This document shows positions 33,366-45,020 of a stretch of DNA of 64,000 bases, piece after piece; the stretch's first letter is position 1; every line of letters starts with the position of its first letter. The stretch is from Tridacna crocea (taxonomy: Eukaryota > Mollusca > Bivalvia > Cardiida > Cardiidae). The notes under the pieces were generated by a model. It was given only the letters and a program-made list of their open reading frames with translations. It was not told the origin of the DNA and searched no databases. The stretch spans positions 26,991,673 through 27,055,672 of the forward strand of contig OX031070.1 of assembly GCA_943736015.1 (NCBI GenBank), written 5' to 3'. A program made the translations under genes and the position numbers.

Positions 33366-33594
33366 TTAACCCTTTCCCAAACAATCCCTGGTTCTTACGG
33401 GTCAGGAATAGAAGCCTTTTGAAAATATTGTGGGAAAAGGAGAAAATGCTGGTAACCAGCATTTTCTCCTTTTCCCACATTATTTTCTACCCTATCATAC
33501 AGAAAAATCATCTTTTTAGCAACTGTTAATTTGTCATCTGCAAAATGCTTTCATTGTGGTCTGGTCCAAAATTTGCCGCTTGGGAAAGGGTTAA
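33366..33594 (-). mobile_element. T1 MITE, complete
   Basis: TTAACCCTTTCCCAAACAA to GGGAAAGGGTTAA. It belongs to the 'CCCTTTCCCAAAC' end variant also seen at 49357, 52089 and 53679. Confidence 0.85.
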
Positions 33595-33897
33595 ATTGGC
33601 ATTTAAATAGCCTGCTTTGAAACTAACATAACGCTATAAAATTATACGTAATCTTATTTTTTGAACACCTGGGATTTCTTCCAGCTTAAAGCGAGCGTTG
33701 AGTGAAATCTTCATAGCCAAATGCAAGTATGAAATGGAATGATTTGGGTCTTTTTATTTTCAACTGAAAATGCCTTCTATGTCAATTCGGAACTCTACGG
33801 GTTAAAAACCCTTGTTCAAACCCATTTGTCCAAACCTGTAAATTGTAAGGTTTGAAATTCCACAAATACCCTCCGGTGGATCTAGATTTATCTCTGT

Positions 33898-34117
33898 TTA
33901 AACTCTTCACCAAACGACAAAATTTTCGGCTGGTCCTAATTGAAAGCATTTGCAGACGACAAAACAACATCGACTGAAAGTTTGAAATTTCTTTTGGGAA
34001 AGGAAGAAAACATTGTGGAAAAAGGAGAACATGCTGGTTACCAGCATTTTCTCCTTTTCCGACATTGTTTTCTTTCTTTGGGTCGTTAAAAGTAGGGATT
34101 CTGTAGTAAAGGGTTAA
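33898..34117 (+). mobile_element. T1 MITE, complete
   Basis: TTAAACTCTTCACCAAACGA to GTAGTAAAGGGTTAA. The right hairpin flank is about ten bases short. Confidence 0.82.
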
Positions 34118-34196
34118 GCACTTAACACTTTAAGAAAAAAATCCTGCGACGCTTAAAAGTACAACTCATCTAGATATATCTATATTTTCTATCTAA

Positions 34197-34330
34197 TGGG
34201 CTCGACTAAACATACCAAGATGGTATAGATCAGGATCAGAGTTTAGGTTTTGTGCAGTCTGATCCTCATCTATGCCGTCCGCATAGATATCGTACCTGTC
34301 GCTGAGAGGTGTGCTTTCGATGGGTAACAG
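34197..34330. repeat. T2 fragment
   Basis: GATCAGGATCAGAGTTTAGG and GTGCAGTCTGATCCTCATC form the core, followed by GCCGTCCGCATAGATATCG. TTAA ends are missing. Confidence 0.6.
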
Positions 34331-34547
34331 GTTAAAAACCATTTTGAAAAAGGTTAGATTTGACTTTTTAAAATACCACAAATACCCTGTTGTATCTATG
34401 TTTAAAACTCCTGGCACTTTATTGAAAGAAATCTACACTATTTTTAAATCACTAGACTAAATTGGGTGTAGTTCTGACATATATTTTTGTCGCCTTATCT
34501 TTTTAAAAAATAGTTGATCTATATAACAGGCGAGTATAGGCCTATGG

Positions 34548-34810
34548 CTTGAAACACGAATGGAAGGGGGGGGGGGAAATAGGGGCATTCGGGCATTAGC
34601 GTAAAGTGCCGTCTCGGATCAGCCTGCGCAGTCCGCGCAGGCTAATCCGAGACGGCACTTTACGACTTAATTATAGATTTTGTGATACAGTAGACTTGCG
34701 CAAAACAGAAAATGATATAGAAACTAAAAGTGTCCTTTCGGATTTGCGCAGGCTGATCCGAGACGACACTTTACGCAAACGTCCGAATGCCCCTTACCGG
34801 GTGTTGCTGA
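34548..34810. mobile_element. P1 element, complete, with poly-G insertion
   Basis: Both palindromes and the outer TGGCTTGAAACACG / CGGGTGTTGC ends are present. A G run (about 34566-34576) expands the usual AAAAGGGGCATTC. Confidence 0.85.
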
Positions 34811-35743
34811 TCACATATATAGTGTGTTTTATAGATCTACTATTTTTTAAAAGATAATTACAAAGGAATCACTAAAATAGTTATTGCATAGTTCTTTGAT
34901 TATGGGCAGAGAGTACACTAGCAAAAGCTAGACTCGGGTCAGTCTTGGTAATGCGCAAAATCTGGTCCTATTCTACCGTATTTGCTTAAAAAATTAAAGC
35001 ATTTGTTTACAGTATGAAGGATAATGGCAGAGAATGAAATCTGAGGGTTAGTTTAAATATAAAAAAAAAATAAATCAAATGTAGATCTATCCAAATTATC
35101 GAAACAAGAGATAGGGAAACATGGCAAAAATAAGTTAAATGCAATAAGCACAATCATAGACATGTATAGATCCTCCCATACTCCAAAACTTTGTCTAATT
35201 TCACATTTCAGTTTTCACATTACATTGTATTTAACACGCGTTTTAAAAACACAAAAAGACAAAAATCTAACTTCCGCTGTAAAATCACTGACACACAATC
35301 CTGTCACCAAACGCACAGTGTTAGTATATCAAATATTACATATTTTATTGGTTCGAGATATAAAACTTTGACAAAACCTCGATTACAATTGTTGATCACT
35401 GCTTGACGTATTGTTTATTTCACCGATTTGACAAGGGTCGTTTAAAATGTTTATGGGCTTTCCCCTGCAGATAGTGCATCGGAAATGATTGGGAAAAGGA
35501 CGCCCGAAATTCGCTTAGCTTTGAAAATGTAATGATCTTCTCTTTGTAACGTTTGAATTGCATTCTCTCTCTTTCGTTCTATACACTATGCTCTGATTTT
35601 TGGGATAGGCTAATTAGTTCTGTTGCACTCGACTGAAATCAAATTGCCATTTTAACATAAATGTAAGACCTTTCTACAGGCTTTCCATTTGAAAAGGGTT
35701 TGTTACATACCTCGGTTTGTATCTGTATAGTTTCGGAACATAG

Positions 35744-35972
35744 TTAACCCTTTACCAAACAATCCCTGGTTTTTACGACCCGAAGACAGAAGCCTTTTGA
35801 AAACATTGTGTGAAAAGGAGAAAATGCTGGTAACCAGCATTTTCTCCTTTTCCCACAATGTTTTCTACCCTTCTAGAAATAAATTTCAATTTTTGAGTTA
35901 CGTCTATTTTGTTGTCTGCACATGCTTTCAATTTGGATCAGTTTAAAATTTTGCCGTTTGGTGAAGAGTTAA
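35744..35972 (-). mobile_element. T1 MITE, complete
   Basis: TTAACCCTTTACCAAACAA to GGTGAAGAGTTAA. Hairpin with a single T-for-G change (GTGTGAAAAGG). Confidence 0.87.
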
Positions 35973-36348
35973 ACAAATTCAAACTGAGTTAATATTTAGT
36001 TAAACAAGAACTTTTTTCCCCCTCTTGTATTACCTTGTGTGCATTGTAAGAACGTGGTACTTTATTGACTGTACCGAACATGCATCCTCTATTACTTATA
36101 GCTTCAAATGTGCTTCATTTTTTTCACAATATCAAGATTAAAAATAATGACAAGCCATAAGAAAGAAATAATTGCTTGATTGTTTAAGGGACTTAAGCCG
36201 TTCCGTAACCGTATTCAATTGGTTATGTCATAGCTGCGAGTAGTCTAATCTTGCGCGGAATCTTTCACCAGCTTAGACACACTACTCTTTCAAAATATAT
36301 ATTTCGCAGTATATAAAAGTCATACTATGTGTAAATGGGGTTTAGTGG

Positions 36349-36422
36349 ATCTGCAAAGAATATCGGCCCAGGTCAGCCTGCGCAGTCCGCACAGGCTACA
36401 CTGAGTCGACACTTTTTGGTTA
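36349..36422. repeat. P1-type palindrome variant
   Basis: CAGGTCAGCCTGCGCAGTCC with mirror CACAGGCTACACTGAGTCG, in the ATATCGGCCC context; single-palindrome form. Confidence 0.65.
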
Positions 36423-36543
36423 ATTTTTTGTATGTTCAGTGACCGTTTTACCTCATGATTCAGCCCGTTGTATGACAAAACAGATTTAATGGATATAAAA
36501 TTATGTAATTACTCGCATTGTAGAATGCATCAAGGAGGTGAAT

Positions 36544-36771
36544 TTAACCCTTTACCAAACAATCCCTGGATTTTACGGCCCTGAGAGAGAAACCTTTTGA
36601 AAACATTGTGTGAAAAGGAGAAAATGCTGGTAACCAGCATTTTCTCCTTTTCGCACAATGTTTTCTTCCGTGCTGGAAACAATTTTTGCTTTTTGGGTAA
36701 CATTAATTTTGTCGCCTGCAAGTGCTTTCAATTTGACCAATCCAAAATTTTGTCGTTTGGTAAAGGGTTAA
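36544..36771 (-). mobile_element. T1 MITE, complete
   Basis: TTAACCCTTTACCAAACAA to GGTAAAGGGTTAA. The palindrome keeps GTGTGAAAAGG / CCTTTTCGCAC, shared in part with the neighbour at 35744. Confidence 0.87.
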
Positions 36772-37123
36772 GCTGTTTTTGCCAGAGTAAGTTTCATTTG
36801 ATACAGTTATGGCAATGAATATGGGCCGAACCAGGGATCGGTCACTGACTGAGCTACTATGACTCGATACATGTAACGTTAGTTATGTTATAAATTTGTC
36901 ATACCTTGCATTTTCGGCCACAGGGAACCAAAGAAGCCTTTGTAGACGGAAAAGACTAAAGTCAAAATTAATTTAACGTGTAATCTGCTATTGGATCCTC
37001 CTCGTTTGGTCAAGCCTATAGTATAAAAGTCTTTCAGGGTTTTTTTTTTGTAGATTATATAATCTGGCAAAAAAATAATAATCCAGCCAAATTGATTTGA
37101 GCCATGCTTTGTAAAAACACGAT

Positions 37124-37351
37124 TTAACTTTTTACCACACAATCTTTACTTGTAACGACCCTGAAAAAAGGCCTTTTGAAAACATTGTGAGAAAAGGAGA
37201 AAATGCTGGTAACCAGCATTTTCTCCTTTTCCCACAATCTTTTCTACTCTTCCCAAAATAAATTTCAATTTTTCAGTCACATTTACTTTGCCGTTTGGAA
37301 AAGCTTTCAATTAGGACCAGTCTATAATTTTGCAATGTGGTAAAGGGTTAA
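37124..37351 (-). mobile_element. T1 MITE, complete
   Basis: TTAACTTTTTACCACACAA to GTGGTAAAGGGTTAA with a good hairpin. Confidence 0.85.
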
Positions 37352-37555
37352 TGAATCGTCAAAAAAGTCCTGACTCATATCCATTCTACTTCAAGATTCA
37401 TCCGGTTCTAAAAAAAAAGATAGATTTTTATGGATTTACAGTTATATGATGACTTGCTTGATACGATGCATTCCAGCAGATGCATTAAACCCTCTTTTTT
37501 TCGGGCTCATCTCATTTATTCGAAACCGAAAAAGTTTCATTTGTCATCCTGTAAA

Positions 37556-37972
37556 CATCTTCGCGAGCCAAGGTTACGATCACTACGTGGATCTTACCTT
37601 GGCCGATTGAGGCCGATTTCGAAATTCCTGCGATGCGCCCTCTATTGGATACTGGTTATTACCCCCCCCCCCCCTTGCATCATATTTCTGAAAGCCAATG
37701 AAATATCGTTTTACAAACCGCTTTCGAATACAATTTATTCAACATGAAGGGATAGGCAGACATCCACGTGGGTTTCCATGTTTACCTTCTATTCGAAAGA
37801 TCGCGAACTTATTGTATTTTTATCAAAGATGAAATGCTACGAGCTATTTCATTCGTTGCAGCTAGAGCTGGCTGCATCCAATGAAAAAGCGTATCGGGGG
37901 AATGTAAAATCAAGCTCGATCCGCCAAGGGTAGAGTGGCGTAGTGAATCGTCAGCCTGGGCTTGCGAAGATG
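37556..37972 (+). mobile_element. Mutator-like short element M, copy 3
   Basis: CATCTTCGCGAGCC at the left and GGCTTGCGAAGATG at the right. Target duplication TCCTGTAAA (37547-37555) / CCCTGTAAA (37973-37981), 8 of 9 matching. The long frame (CALYWILVITP...IFLKANEISF) is interrupted by a C-run at 37664-37674 and a frameshift near 37735. Confidence 0.8.
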
Positions 37973-38220
37973 CCCTGTAAAACGTTTGCCGAATGTTGGT
38001 CTAACCGGTTACCTCTGTATATCAAGCTATGGCCTAAAACCGATTTGGCTCGAGCGGCTCACTGAGAGAAGCAACAAGAACATTCTTAGAACGACCCTCG
38101 ACGGCGTAAAAAATAAAGTAGTTTTGTTGTCTTATATGGGATTATGACTGGGTGAAGTGGCCGTAAAATCAATAAATCATCTATAAACAGACTGTCCTGT
38201 GAAGTACACAATACACATGG

Positions 38221-38487
38221 TGAACCCTTCATCGAACAATCCCGAGTTCTAACGGACATGTTAATGAACTCCCTCCCACATCAGCTCGTGTTTTAACCAT
38301 CATATCTAATAAGCCATTCGAAAACATTTTGAGAAAAAAAGAAAGTGGTGACAATCAGCATTTTCTTCTTTTCCAAAAATGTTTTCCACCCAATCAAAGA
38401 CAAGTTCCATCATATGAGGTACATTAGAGTTTCCGTCTAGAATTGCTTCCATTTTGGACAGGTCTGTGGTTTACTTGTGTGTTAACC
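38221..38487 (-). mobile_element. T1 MITE, decayed, with insertion
   Basis: AACCCTTCATCGAACAATCCC start and GTTAACCAGTTAA end. About 45 extra bases sit in the left arm and the hairpin is imperfect. Confidence 0.6.
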
Positions 38488-38489
38488 AG

Positions 38490-38708
38490 TTAACCCTTTA
38501 CGCCATAAGGCATCTCTAATTGACCCTAAATAACAGCAAGGATGAAGCCGTTTCTTATGTGTAAATGACACCTTTTGATAGCATAGAAAACATTGTGACA
38601 AAAGGTGAAATTGCTCGTCACGAGCAATTTCACCTTTTGCGACAATGTTTTCCGAAGGCGCGCCTACAAGCAATGTGTTGAAATGAGTATCTATGGAGTA
38701 AAGGGTTA
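38490..38708. mobile_element. T3 MITE, complete
   Basis: TTAACCCTTTACGCCATAAG to GGAGTAAAGGGTTAA. The core is GTGAAATTGCTCGTCACGAG with its mirror, followed by an AGGCGCGCCT-type right flank. Confidence 0.85.
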
Positions 38709-38743
38709 AAGAAGAAGGCTTTAGAAAACTGTAAAGATCTTTA

Positions 38744-38840
38744 CAAAAAAGCAAAAAGTTTCGACTCATGTCAGCCTGCGCGGACTGCGCAGGCTGACAT
38801 TAGTCCGATACTTTTTGCAAATGTGTTCACGCATCCCTTT
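38744..38840. repeat. P1-type palindrome variant
   Basis: TGTCAGCCTGCGCGGACTGC with mirror; flanks AAAAAGTTTCGACTCA and GATACTTTTTGCAAATG form longer arms. Confidence 0.7.
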
Positions 38841-38875
38841 CCATAGAACTTGGCTCATCTAGTTGACGCCAAAAA

Positions 38876-39045
38876 ATACAGGTAACCAATGTTTTCTCCT
38901 TTTCCCACAATTTTTTTCATCCCTTGAAATTGAAAATTCGTGTTTTGAAAAAAAAAATCATCTTTTTTAAGCAAAATTGAGTTTTCGTCTGCAAAGGCTT
39001 TCGATTTGGGAAAGGCAAACATTTTGTTGATTGGTAGAGGTTTAA
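38876..39045 (-). mobile_element. T1 MITE, 5'-truncated
   Basis: Starts within the core (CAGGTAACCAATGTTTTC) and runs to GGTAGAGGTTTAA. Confidence 0.65.
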
Positions 39046-39088
39046 CCATCTTCATCTTTTGCCTATAGGCGATACTGTTAATAAACCT

Positions 39089-39297
39089 TTTAACCCTTTA
39101 CTCCATGAGGCATTTCTATGGTATTTCTGATGGACCCCTAATAACAGCAAGGATGAAAATGTTTTTTCTGTGTATATGACACGTTTCGATAGCATAGAAA
39201 CCATTGTGACAAAAGGTGAATTTGCTCTACACGAGCAATTTCACCTTTTGCCACAATGCTTTCCAAAGGCTCCTGTTTCTATGGAGTAAAGGGTTAA
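39089..39297. mobile_element. T3 MITE, complete
   Basis: TTAACCCTTTACTCCATGAG to GGAGTAAAGGGTTAA. Core GGTGAATTTGCTCTACACGAG is slightly mismatched. Confidence 0.83.
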
Positions 39298-39531
39298 ACA
39301 GAGAAATTCCTTAGAAGGATAGATCTATATTGATCTTTTTTCTTTCATTTCTCACGATATTTTCTGTGTTATGTTTTTCCCTATCTATGTCTCCACCTAT
39401 GTTTTATTACTAGGCTGGAGATGTTTGAAGTCTGATATGCATTATTTGAACAAATTATGCGTATCAGATGATTTGTCACGAAAGAGTGTTGCATTTCCTG
39501 TTGATAAGACTTACACCGAAGATATAGATGA

Positions 39532-39971
39532 TATTTGTTTTTTTCGCTGAAAGATCGAAATTTATTTCATCGAATGGACACCATCGGTAATATTTTCACG
39601 AATGGCGAAGCCATGAGTGAAAATATTACCGATGGTGTTCACGAGATGAAATAAATTTCGATCTTTCACCGAAAAAAACAAATACTCTATTTATTTCATG
39701 CTTTTTACCCTTTCTGGGAGGAGCTTTATCAAAATTCAGTACAGTTCTTTTCCCTTATTCCCCGTGGCGTACCCCTCCCGCATAGCAACGTTACGTCAAG
39801 CGCCAGAAATGTAAGGTATATGACGTCATATTTCCCATCTGATTGTTAGGCACGCGCAATTTACCTAGGCAACAAGAACGTGAAAATCGGTATTTTCATT
39901 GATGGTACCAGTGTAAGATCGAAAAATATTTTCACTACTATTTCTCAATATCCTACCGGAAAGCATGAAAT
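39532..39971 (-). mobile_element. Palindrome-ended element R, copy 2
   Basis: Inverted relative to 19967-20398. Palindrome at 39538-39679, then the unique region in reverse order (CCCCGTGGCGTACCCCTCCC, GTAGGCACGCGCAATTTACC-type text). Both copies retain the TGACGTCA-like segment. Confidence 0.75.
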
Positions 39972-40106
39972 AAACGGCGGGTTTTATTACTGCAATCGAA
40001 AAATGAAGTCTTCATTCGAGATTTTAAACATATTTTTTTCAAATCGATTGAGAAACAAGTTCTTAAAACTTATACAAATCTCTCTCTCTCTCCATTCCTT
40101 ATTCAC

Positions 40107-40219
40107 CAACCATTCTTAGGAACTATTCGGTTTTGCCAATCAGAAGTTGTGTTAATTACAAATTTAGAAACCTTGGAGAATAAGACTAAGAATATTCTCA
40201 AGAATGGTTGGAGAATCTG
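40107..40219. mobile_element. Small TIR element Q, copy 2
   Basis: TTCACCAACCATTCTTAGG and CTCAAGAATGGTTGGAGAAT are good inverted repeats. Contains CCAATCAGAAGTTGTGTTA, also seen in a variant form in the third copy. Confidence 0.6.
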
Positions 40220-40303
40220 GGCCCTGGAAACTACACCAGTACTCGCGCACAATGTTTGGGTCAATGAAAAGTCCCACAGTATAAACCCGTTCCCCATTAT
40301 CTC

Positions 40304-40368
40304 CATCTACGCGAGCCAAGTTTACGATCACTACGTGGATCTTACCTTGGCTGATTGAGCCCGATTGC
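40304..40368 (+). mobile_element. Mutator-like element M, left-end fragment
   Basis: CATCTACGCGAGCCAAG and the GATCACTACGTGGATCTTAC segment up to GAGCCCGATT, then unrelated sequence. Confidence 0.7.
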
Positions 40369-40698
40369 CAATCTCCGAGCAGAGTTGTCGTTCGTTACTC
40401 TCACCATACATCTCTGCGATGGGCTAAATGACAAGAATCTTGTCAAACCGAGGAAAAGATGTTTTGTCACTGTTTAACTGTTTCGTGTGTAAAATTATAA
40501 GGTAGACAAAGGAAATAGGTGCATTCAAACTGATGAATTTACCTGTATAAAATGGAACTATTTTCTTCGAGCCTCTTTACTGATCAGAGTCTTACGTCAA
40601 GTTCAACAAAAATGGCGCGCCCATGAATGATGACAACAGTTTTGACACACCGATAAATCTTAGGTTATAAGATTAAAAAACAAGTTATGGTCCTTTAC

Positions 40699-41000
40699 AT
40701 GCGCAGATCCAGATATCTTTCTCAGGGGGGGTCCCACCGAAAACACATTCGTCTAATTATATGATACTTTGATTTCCAGATTTCAGTGGATGTAAGCCGT
40801 TTACAAGAAAAGTCAACGTTTCCAGTTCTAACCATGAAGAGGTCTCCACATTTAGAACCTTTTTTAATTTATGACTGTATTTTACATAAATGCTGTGCAA
40901 TATCAAACCAGTGCCATTTCACGAATCCGATAACCAAACTTTTGCCAAAATTCCAGGGGGGGTCCGGACCCCCGGTCTCCCCCTCTGGATCCGCCCATGA
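40699..41000. mobile_element. TIR element with GGATCC(A/G)-type ends
   Basis: CATGCGCAGATCCAG followed by GGGGGGGTCC at the left mirrors GGACCCCC and CTGGATCCGCCCATGAG at the right. The interior holds no recognised domain. Confidence 0.5.
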
Positions 41001-41257
41001 GTTGAAAGACATTTAAGGTTTTCAGAAAATCCGTCTTTTTCACGTTGCCTACCACTTAGTCTGATTTCAAAAGGCTTCTTTCCAATGGCCGTATGCTGTT
41101 TCAACAGCACACAAAGTAATCGATATTGGTCTTTCTTTCACCGGCGTTTGTGTCGCCATTATGAGTTCTGGTCATGTGACGAAAGTATCACGTAATGACG
41201 GACTACTTTCTGAGCCCACTACAGAGGTGAATGTAATGGTCCGGAGTGCAAGAGAGT

Positions 41258-41600
41258 GCCCGATTTCGAGATTCCTGCATGCGCCCTCTATTGGATGCTG
41301 CTTATTATTCCCTTTTACATCATGTTTCTAAAAACAAATGAAATATCGTTTTACAAACCGCTTACGAATACACATGAAGCGATAAGCAGACATCCACGTG
41401 AGTTTCCATGTTTTACCTTTTATTCGAAAGGTAGAGACCTCGTTCTGTTTTTATCAAAGATGAAATGCTACGAGCGATTTCATTCGTTGCAGCTAGACCT
41501 GGCTGCATTCAATGAAAAAGCGTATCGGGTGAACGTAAAAATCAAGCTCGATTGGCCAAGGGTAGAGAATCGTCGGCCTTGGCTTGCGAATATGCATTAT
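41258..41600 (+). mobile_element. Mutator-like element M, copy 4, ORF intact, left TIR lost
   Basis: The left terminal ~50 bases are missing; the right end reads GGCTTGCGAATATG. The frame corresponding to that in copy 1 is open through the whole element: CALYWMLLIIPFYIMFLKTN, then SFYKPLTNTHEAISRHP and SKMKCYERFHSLQLDLAA. Differences from copy 1 are mostly conservative (Val/Ile, Tyr/Phe, Ser/Thr). Confidence 0.75.
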
Positions 41601-42331
41601 CTCCCGCTAGATGGCTTTCTATAAATACTCATGAAACACGCGCATTTTATCGATGAGATGAGATGGTACACAATATAACGCGACAATAAATGAATCAACA
41701 ATGTCTGAAAATGATCTAATTCCTGAAATCCAAAAATGTCCACCAAATTACAGAGAAATGTTGTCTCACTCAATCCGGTGACTAGAAGAGATATGTCTGT
41801 TCTAAATTTGATCATTTTGCATTAGGCCTAAGGTCTATCGAAATGAAAAAAAAAAGCTCATTGGCTACCGGAACCTACTATTGTGAAAGCAGAGTCCACA
41901 TCATAATCGTTTTGCATATTCCTGATTTTACAAACCCTCATTCACCTTTTTTTGGTCTTTTTCTCTTATGTTTCAGTCTTCAATTGTTTTTCAATGAAAA
42001 TTGTATAGGAACAAACTGTACCTCTATGGCAGGTGATATGAGCCTGCTTTAACTAAATCTATCTTTAATTTCATTGAGCAATTCCTGCTTTAATTTGCCG
42101 GAGATTGATTTCATTAAAGGAACTTTAAAACATTGAGTTTATCAAAGTGTTTACGGATCATGTTACAACTATACAAATTCAAACGCCCATAAATCTTTAA
42201 CTCTTTCAATACGCTGTCAACGGTGGGCCTAAGCTATGTCAAGTTTACTCGACAGAAATTTAGACCAATCAGGAATTTAAAAAAAAATGTCATGAATTTC
42301 TCGTTTTTCCTCAATGTTTTTCACCCTTTAA

Positions 42332-42559
42332 TTAACCAATTACCACACAGTCCCTATTTTTGACGACCCTGAGAAAGAAGCCTTTAGAAAAAATTGTAGG
42401 AAAAGAAGAAAATGCTGTTAACCAGCATTTTCTTCTTTTCACACTATGTTTTCTACCCTTCACAAAACAAATTTCAAATTTTCTGTCGCTTTTATTTTGT
42501 CGTCTGCAAATGCTTTCGATTTGGACAAGCCGAAAATATTGTCGTTTGCTAATGAGTAA
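42332..42559 (-). mobile_element. T1 MITE, complete
   Basis: TTAACCAATTACCACACAG to GCTAATGAGTAAA. The hairpin is the GAAGAAAATGC / GCATTTTCTTC variant. A right-arm fragment follows to about 42658. Confidence 0.8.
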
Positions 42560-42805
42560 ATGATTCACTATATCATCTGAACCACATTTAAATTTTCGTC
42601 TACCAATGCTTTTAATTGGGACAAGTCTACATAATCGCCAATTACTGATGGGTAAAGACATCAGGCGCATTACTCACTTCGTGGCTTTAGAATTACAGAC
42701 TGCACGGAACATACATCTCGATCTTCGACCCGTACTGTCCACCTGATTAGTCAGGGCTAAAAAATAAAACTAGTACCAAGATCCTGTTGATTGGAATTTT
42801 AGCCT

Positions 42806-43017
42806 TTAACCCTTGTTCTGCTAAATAACTAGAATACTTTTTTTATTTCTGTAGTGAAAATACAAATATTGATATTCTACAGTTCTGTTTTGAGGAGGAA
42901 TATTTCTTTCTCGGACAGTGTAGATCTAAGATCAGACTGCACATTCTGTGCAGTCTGATCTTGATCTACACCGTCCGCAAAAGGTCAGTGAGTCGCGCAT
43001 GACAGCCTAAGGGTTAA
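42806..43017. mobile_element. T2 MITE, complete
   Basis: TTAACCCTTGTTCTGCTAA to GCCTAAGGGTTAA. The core pairs GATCAGACTGCACATTCTG with its mirror. A T1/T2 chimeric scrap follows (43047-43117). Confidence 0.82.
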
Positions 43018-43171
43018 GTGTGGTTCAGATGATAGAGTTTATCATTTTAAGGGTTAAAAACATTGTGGAAAAAGGAGAAAATCGTCAGTGAGTCGCGCTT
43101 ACTTGTCTAAGGGTTAAAATAGGTCCAGTTTAGGCTCAGTATTTCGCGCTTACCTTGTCAACTGTGTTTTT

Positions 43172-43382
43172 TTAAACCCATTACCACACAATCCCTACTT
43201 TTGACGACCCTAAGAAAGAAGCCTTTAGAAAACATTGTTGGAAAAGGAGAAAATGCTGGTAAACACAATGTTTTCTTCCTTACACAAAAGAATTTTCAAA
43301 TTTTCAGTCACTTTTATTTTGTCGTCTGCAACTGCTTTCAATTTGGACCTGTCTAAAATTTTGTCGTTTGGTAAAGATTTAA
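43172..43382 (-). mobile_element. T1 MITE, descending hairpin strand deleted
   Basis: TTAAACCCATTACCACACAA to GGTAAAGATTTAA. The core reads GGAGAAAATGCTGGTAAACACAATG, that is, it jumps from the tip to the base of the hairpin. Confidence 0.82.
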
Positions 43383-43727
43383 GATCAGATTTAGTTGTAT
43401 TAGATGAGCAGTCGCATCGAAGTGTCTACACTCCTTAGATTTACACAATCTGATATTAACTGCAGGCGCTAACTGGAATTCAACAACCGACTGTTAAAAT
43501 ATAGAGTTGGGAATAAGGGAGGTAACTCTTAAACTATTTTTCATCTATCATTTATTCTCTCCCGTATAGAATAAGAAAAGTAACTCTTAAATTACTTTTC
43601 ATTTAATCACGAATTCTCTCCCTTAGCCGCTTCTAAACAGAATCGGCTCAATCTCGAGTACAAATTATTCGGAAATGACTAACCTTCATTCTGCTAACAA
43701 ACATAAATGGAAATTTTTTGGCAGTAG

Positions 43728-43956
43728 TTAACCTTTTACTCCATAGATACTCGTTTCTACCCACTGCTTGTAGGAGCCTTTGGAAGACATTGTGGCAAAA
43801 GGTGAAATTGCTCGTGACGAGCAATTTCACCTTTTGTCGCAATGTTTTCTATGCTATCAAAAGGTGACCTATAAACATGAAAAACGGCTTCATCCTTGTT
43901 GTTATTTAGGGTCAATAAGAGATACCACAGAAATGCCTTATAGGGTAAAGGGTTAA
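43728..43956. mobile_element. T3 MITE, complete
   Basis: TTAACCTTTTACTCCATAGA to GGGTAAAGGGTTAA. Perfect core around TGCTCGTGACGAGCA. Confidence 0.85.
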
Positions 43957-43991
43957 AACCAAAAATTTCGCTATTTCATGGGCTTTTTTTT

Positions 43992-44222
43992 TTAAACTCT
44001 TTACTCCATAGACACTCATTTTGAGGTATCAACAACAGACAGCTTTTGAAAACATTGTAGGAAAAGGAGAAATTGCTCATAACGAGCAATTTCTCCTTTT
44101 CCCACAATGTTTTCCACTCAATCAGATAATTGTATCCTCATTTGTGCATATTTTTGACATCATATCTTTATTTGCTGCTGAAATGGAAGAGCCTCAAATT
44201 GGCAAATTAGGTAAAGGGTTAA
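43992..44222. mobile_element. T3/T1 hybrid MITE, complete
   Basis: The ends are T3-like (TTAAACTCTTTACTCCATAG). The stem reads GGAAAAGGAGAAATTGCTC, mixing the T1 GGAAAAGGAGAAA stem with the T3 tip GAGCAATTTC. Confidence 0.85.
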
Positions 44223-44239
44223 AAGAAAAACATATCCGA

Positions 44240-44330
44240 GTCGGAAAATGTACATCAAAGATGAGATTGCACGTTCTGTACAGCCTGATCTTCATCTACG
44301 TTATCCGCAACATGTCAGTTAGCCGTGCGT
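44240..44330. repeat. T2 fragment
   Basis: GATGAGATTGCACGTTCTG and ACAGCCTGATCTTCATC form the core; the GTCAGTTAGCCGTGCG right arm is present. TTAA ends are absent. Confidence 0.6.
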
Positions 44331-44790
44331 AAAAAATACAAAAGAAAAGATAACACCGGTATAATGTTCAGCAATTCGCCTGCAGTATTCGTAAGTAAGC
44401 TAAATTTCTAAGTCTTACTCCTCATCTCATAAATCAAGATACTGATTGCAAAAATAAATTTCTCATTCTTTAAAATAACCAAACGATGCATTTTACAAAT
44501 CATTTACAGACGATCAAATTTATCTTACGTAATGTAAAGTGCTTTGAAAGCATAGAAAACTTTATAAGACACGGGGTAAATGCTGGTCACTAGCACAGTT
44601 TTAGAATAAGCGGAAGTAAGTGGGTTCGCCGGAAAAGAAGCGAGAGAAATACACATGTATACAGGGAAGAGTCTTAAATTGTATGGAAAACATTATAGGA
44701 AATGCAGGGATTGCTTGGAAAAGTGCAAGTTTCCTTTAAACGTTTTCAAAATTTGTCTTTTGCAATGTCATATCGATGGGCGGTAAGTGT

Positions 44791-45020
44791 TTAATCCTTT
44801 CCCGAGCAACAAGTTTAAGACGCTTCAATTTCATAAAAGGTGCAGAAGACAAATTCAAGAATGGCACAAATGAGCTACAGCCCTCTGATAGGACAGAAAA
44901 CATCGTGGAAAAAAGAGAGAAAATGCTGGTTACCAGCATTTTCTCCTTTTCCCACAATGTTTTCAAAGGTAATCTTTTTCCAATGTTGTTAAAACCAGGA
45001 ATTGTTTGGTAAACGATTAA
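44791..45020 (+). mobile_element. T1 MITE, complete, diverged
   Basis: TTAATCCTTTCCCGAGCAA to GGTAAACGATTAA. The core retains GCTGGTTACCAGC. Confidence 0.8.

Noticed and set aside
33009-33422. Open frames beginning MREREREREREREREE and the opposite-strand Leu/Ser run
   Set aside because: Translation of the (GA)n repeat.
40587-40640. Minus-strand GTAAGA donor after CTTGAC near 40590
   Set aside because: No matching acceptor or open frame of useful length upstream.
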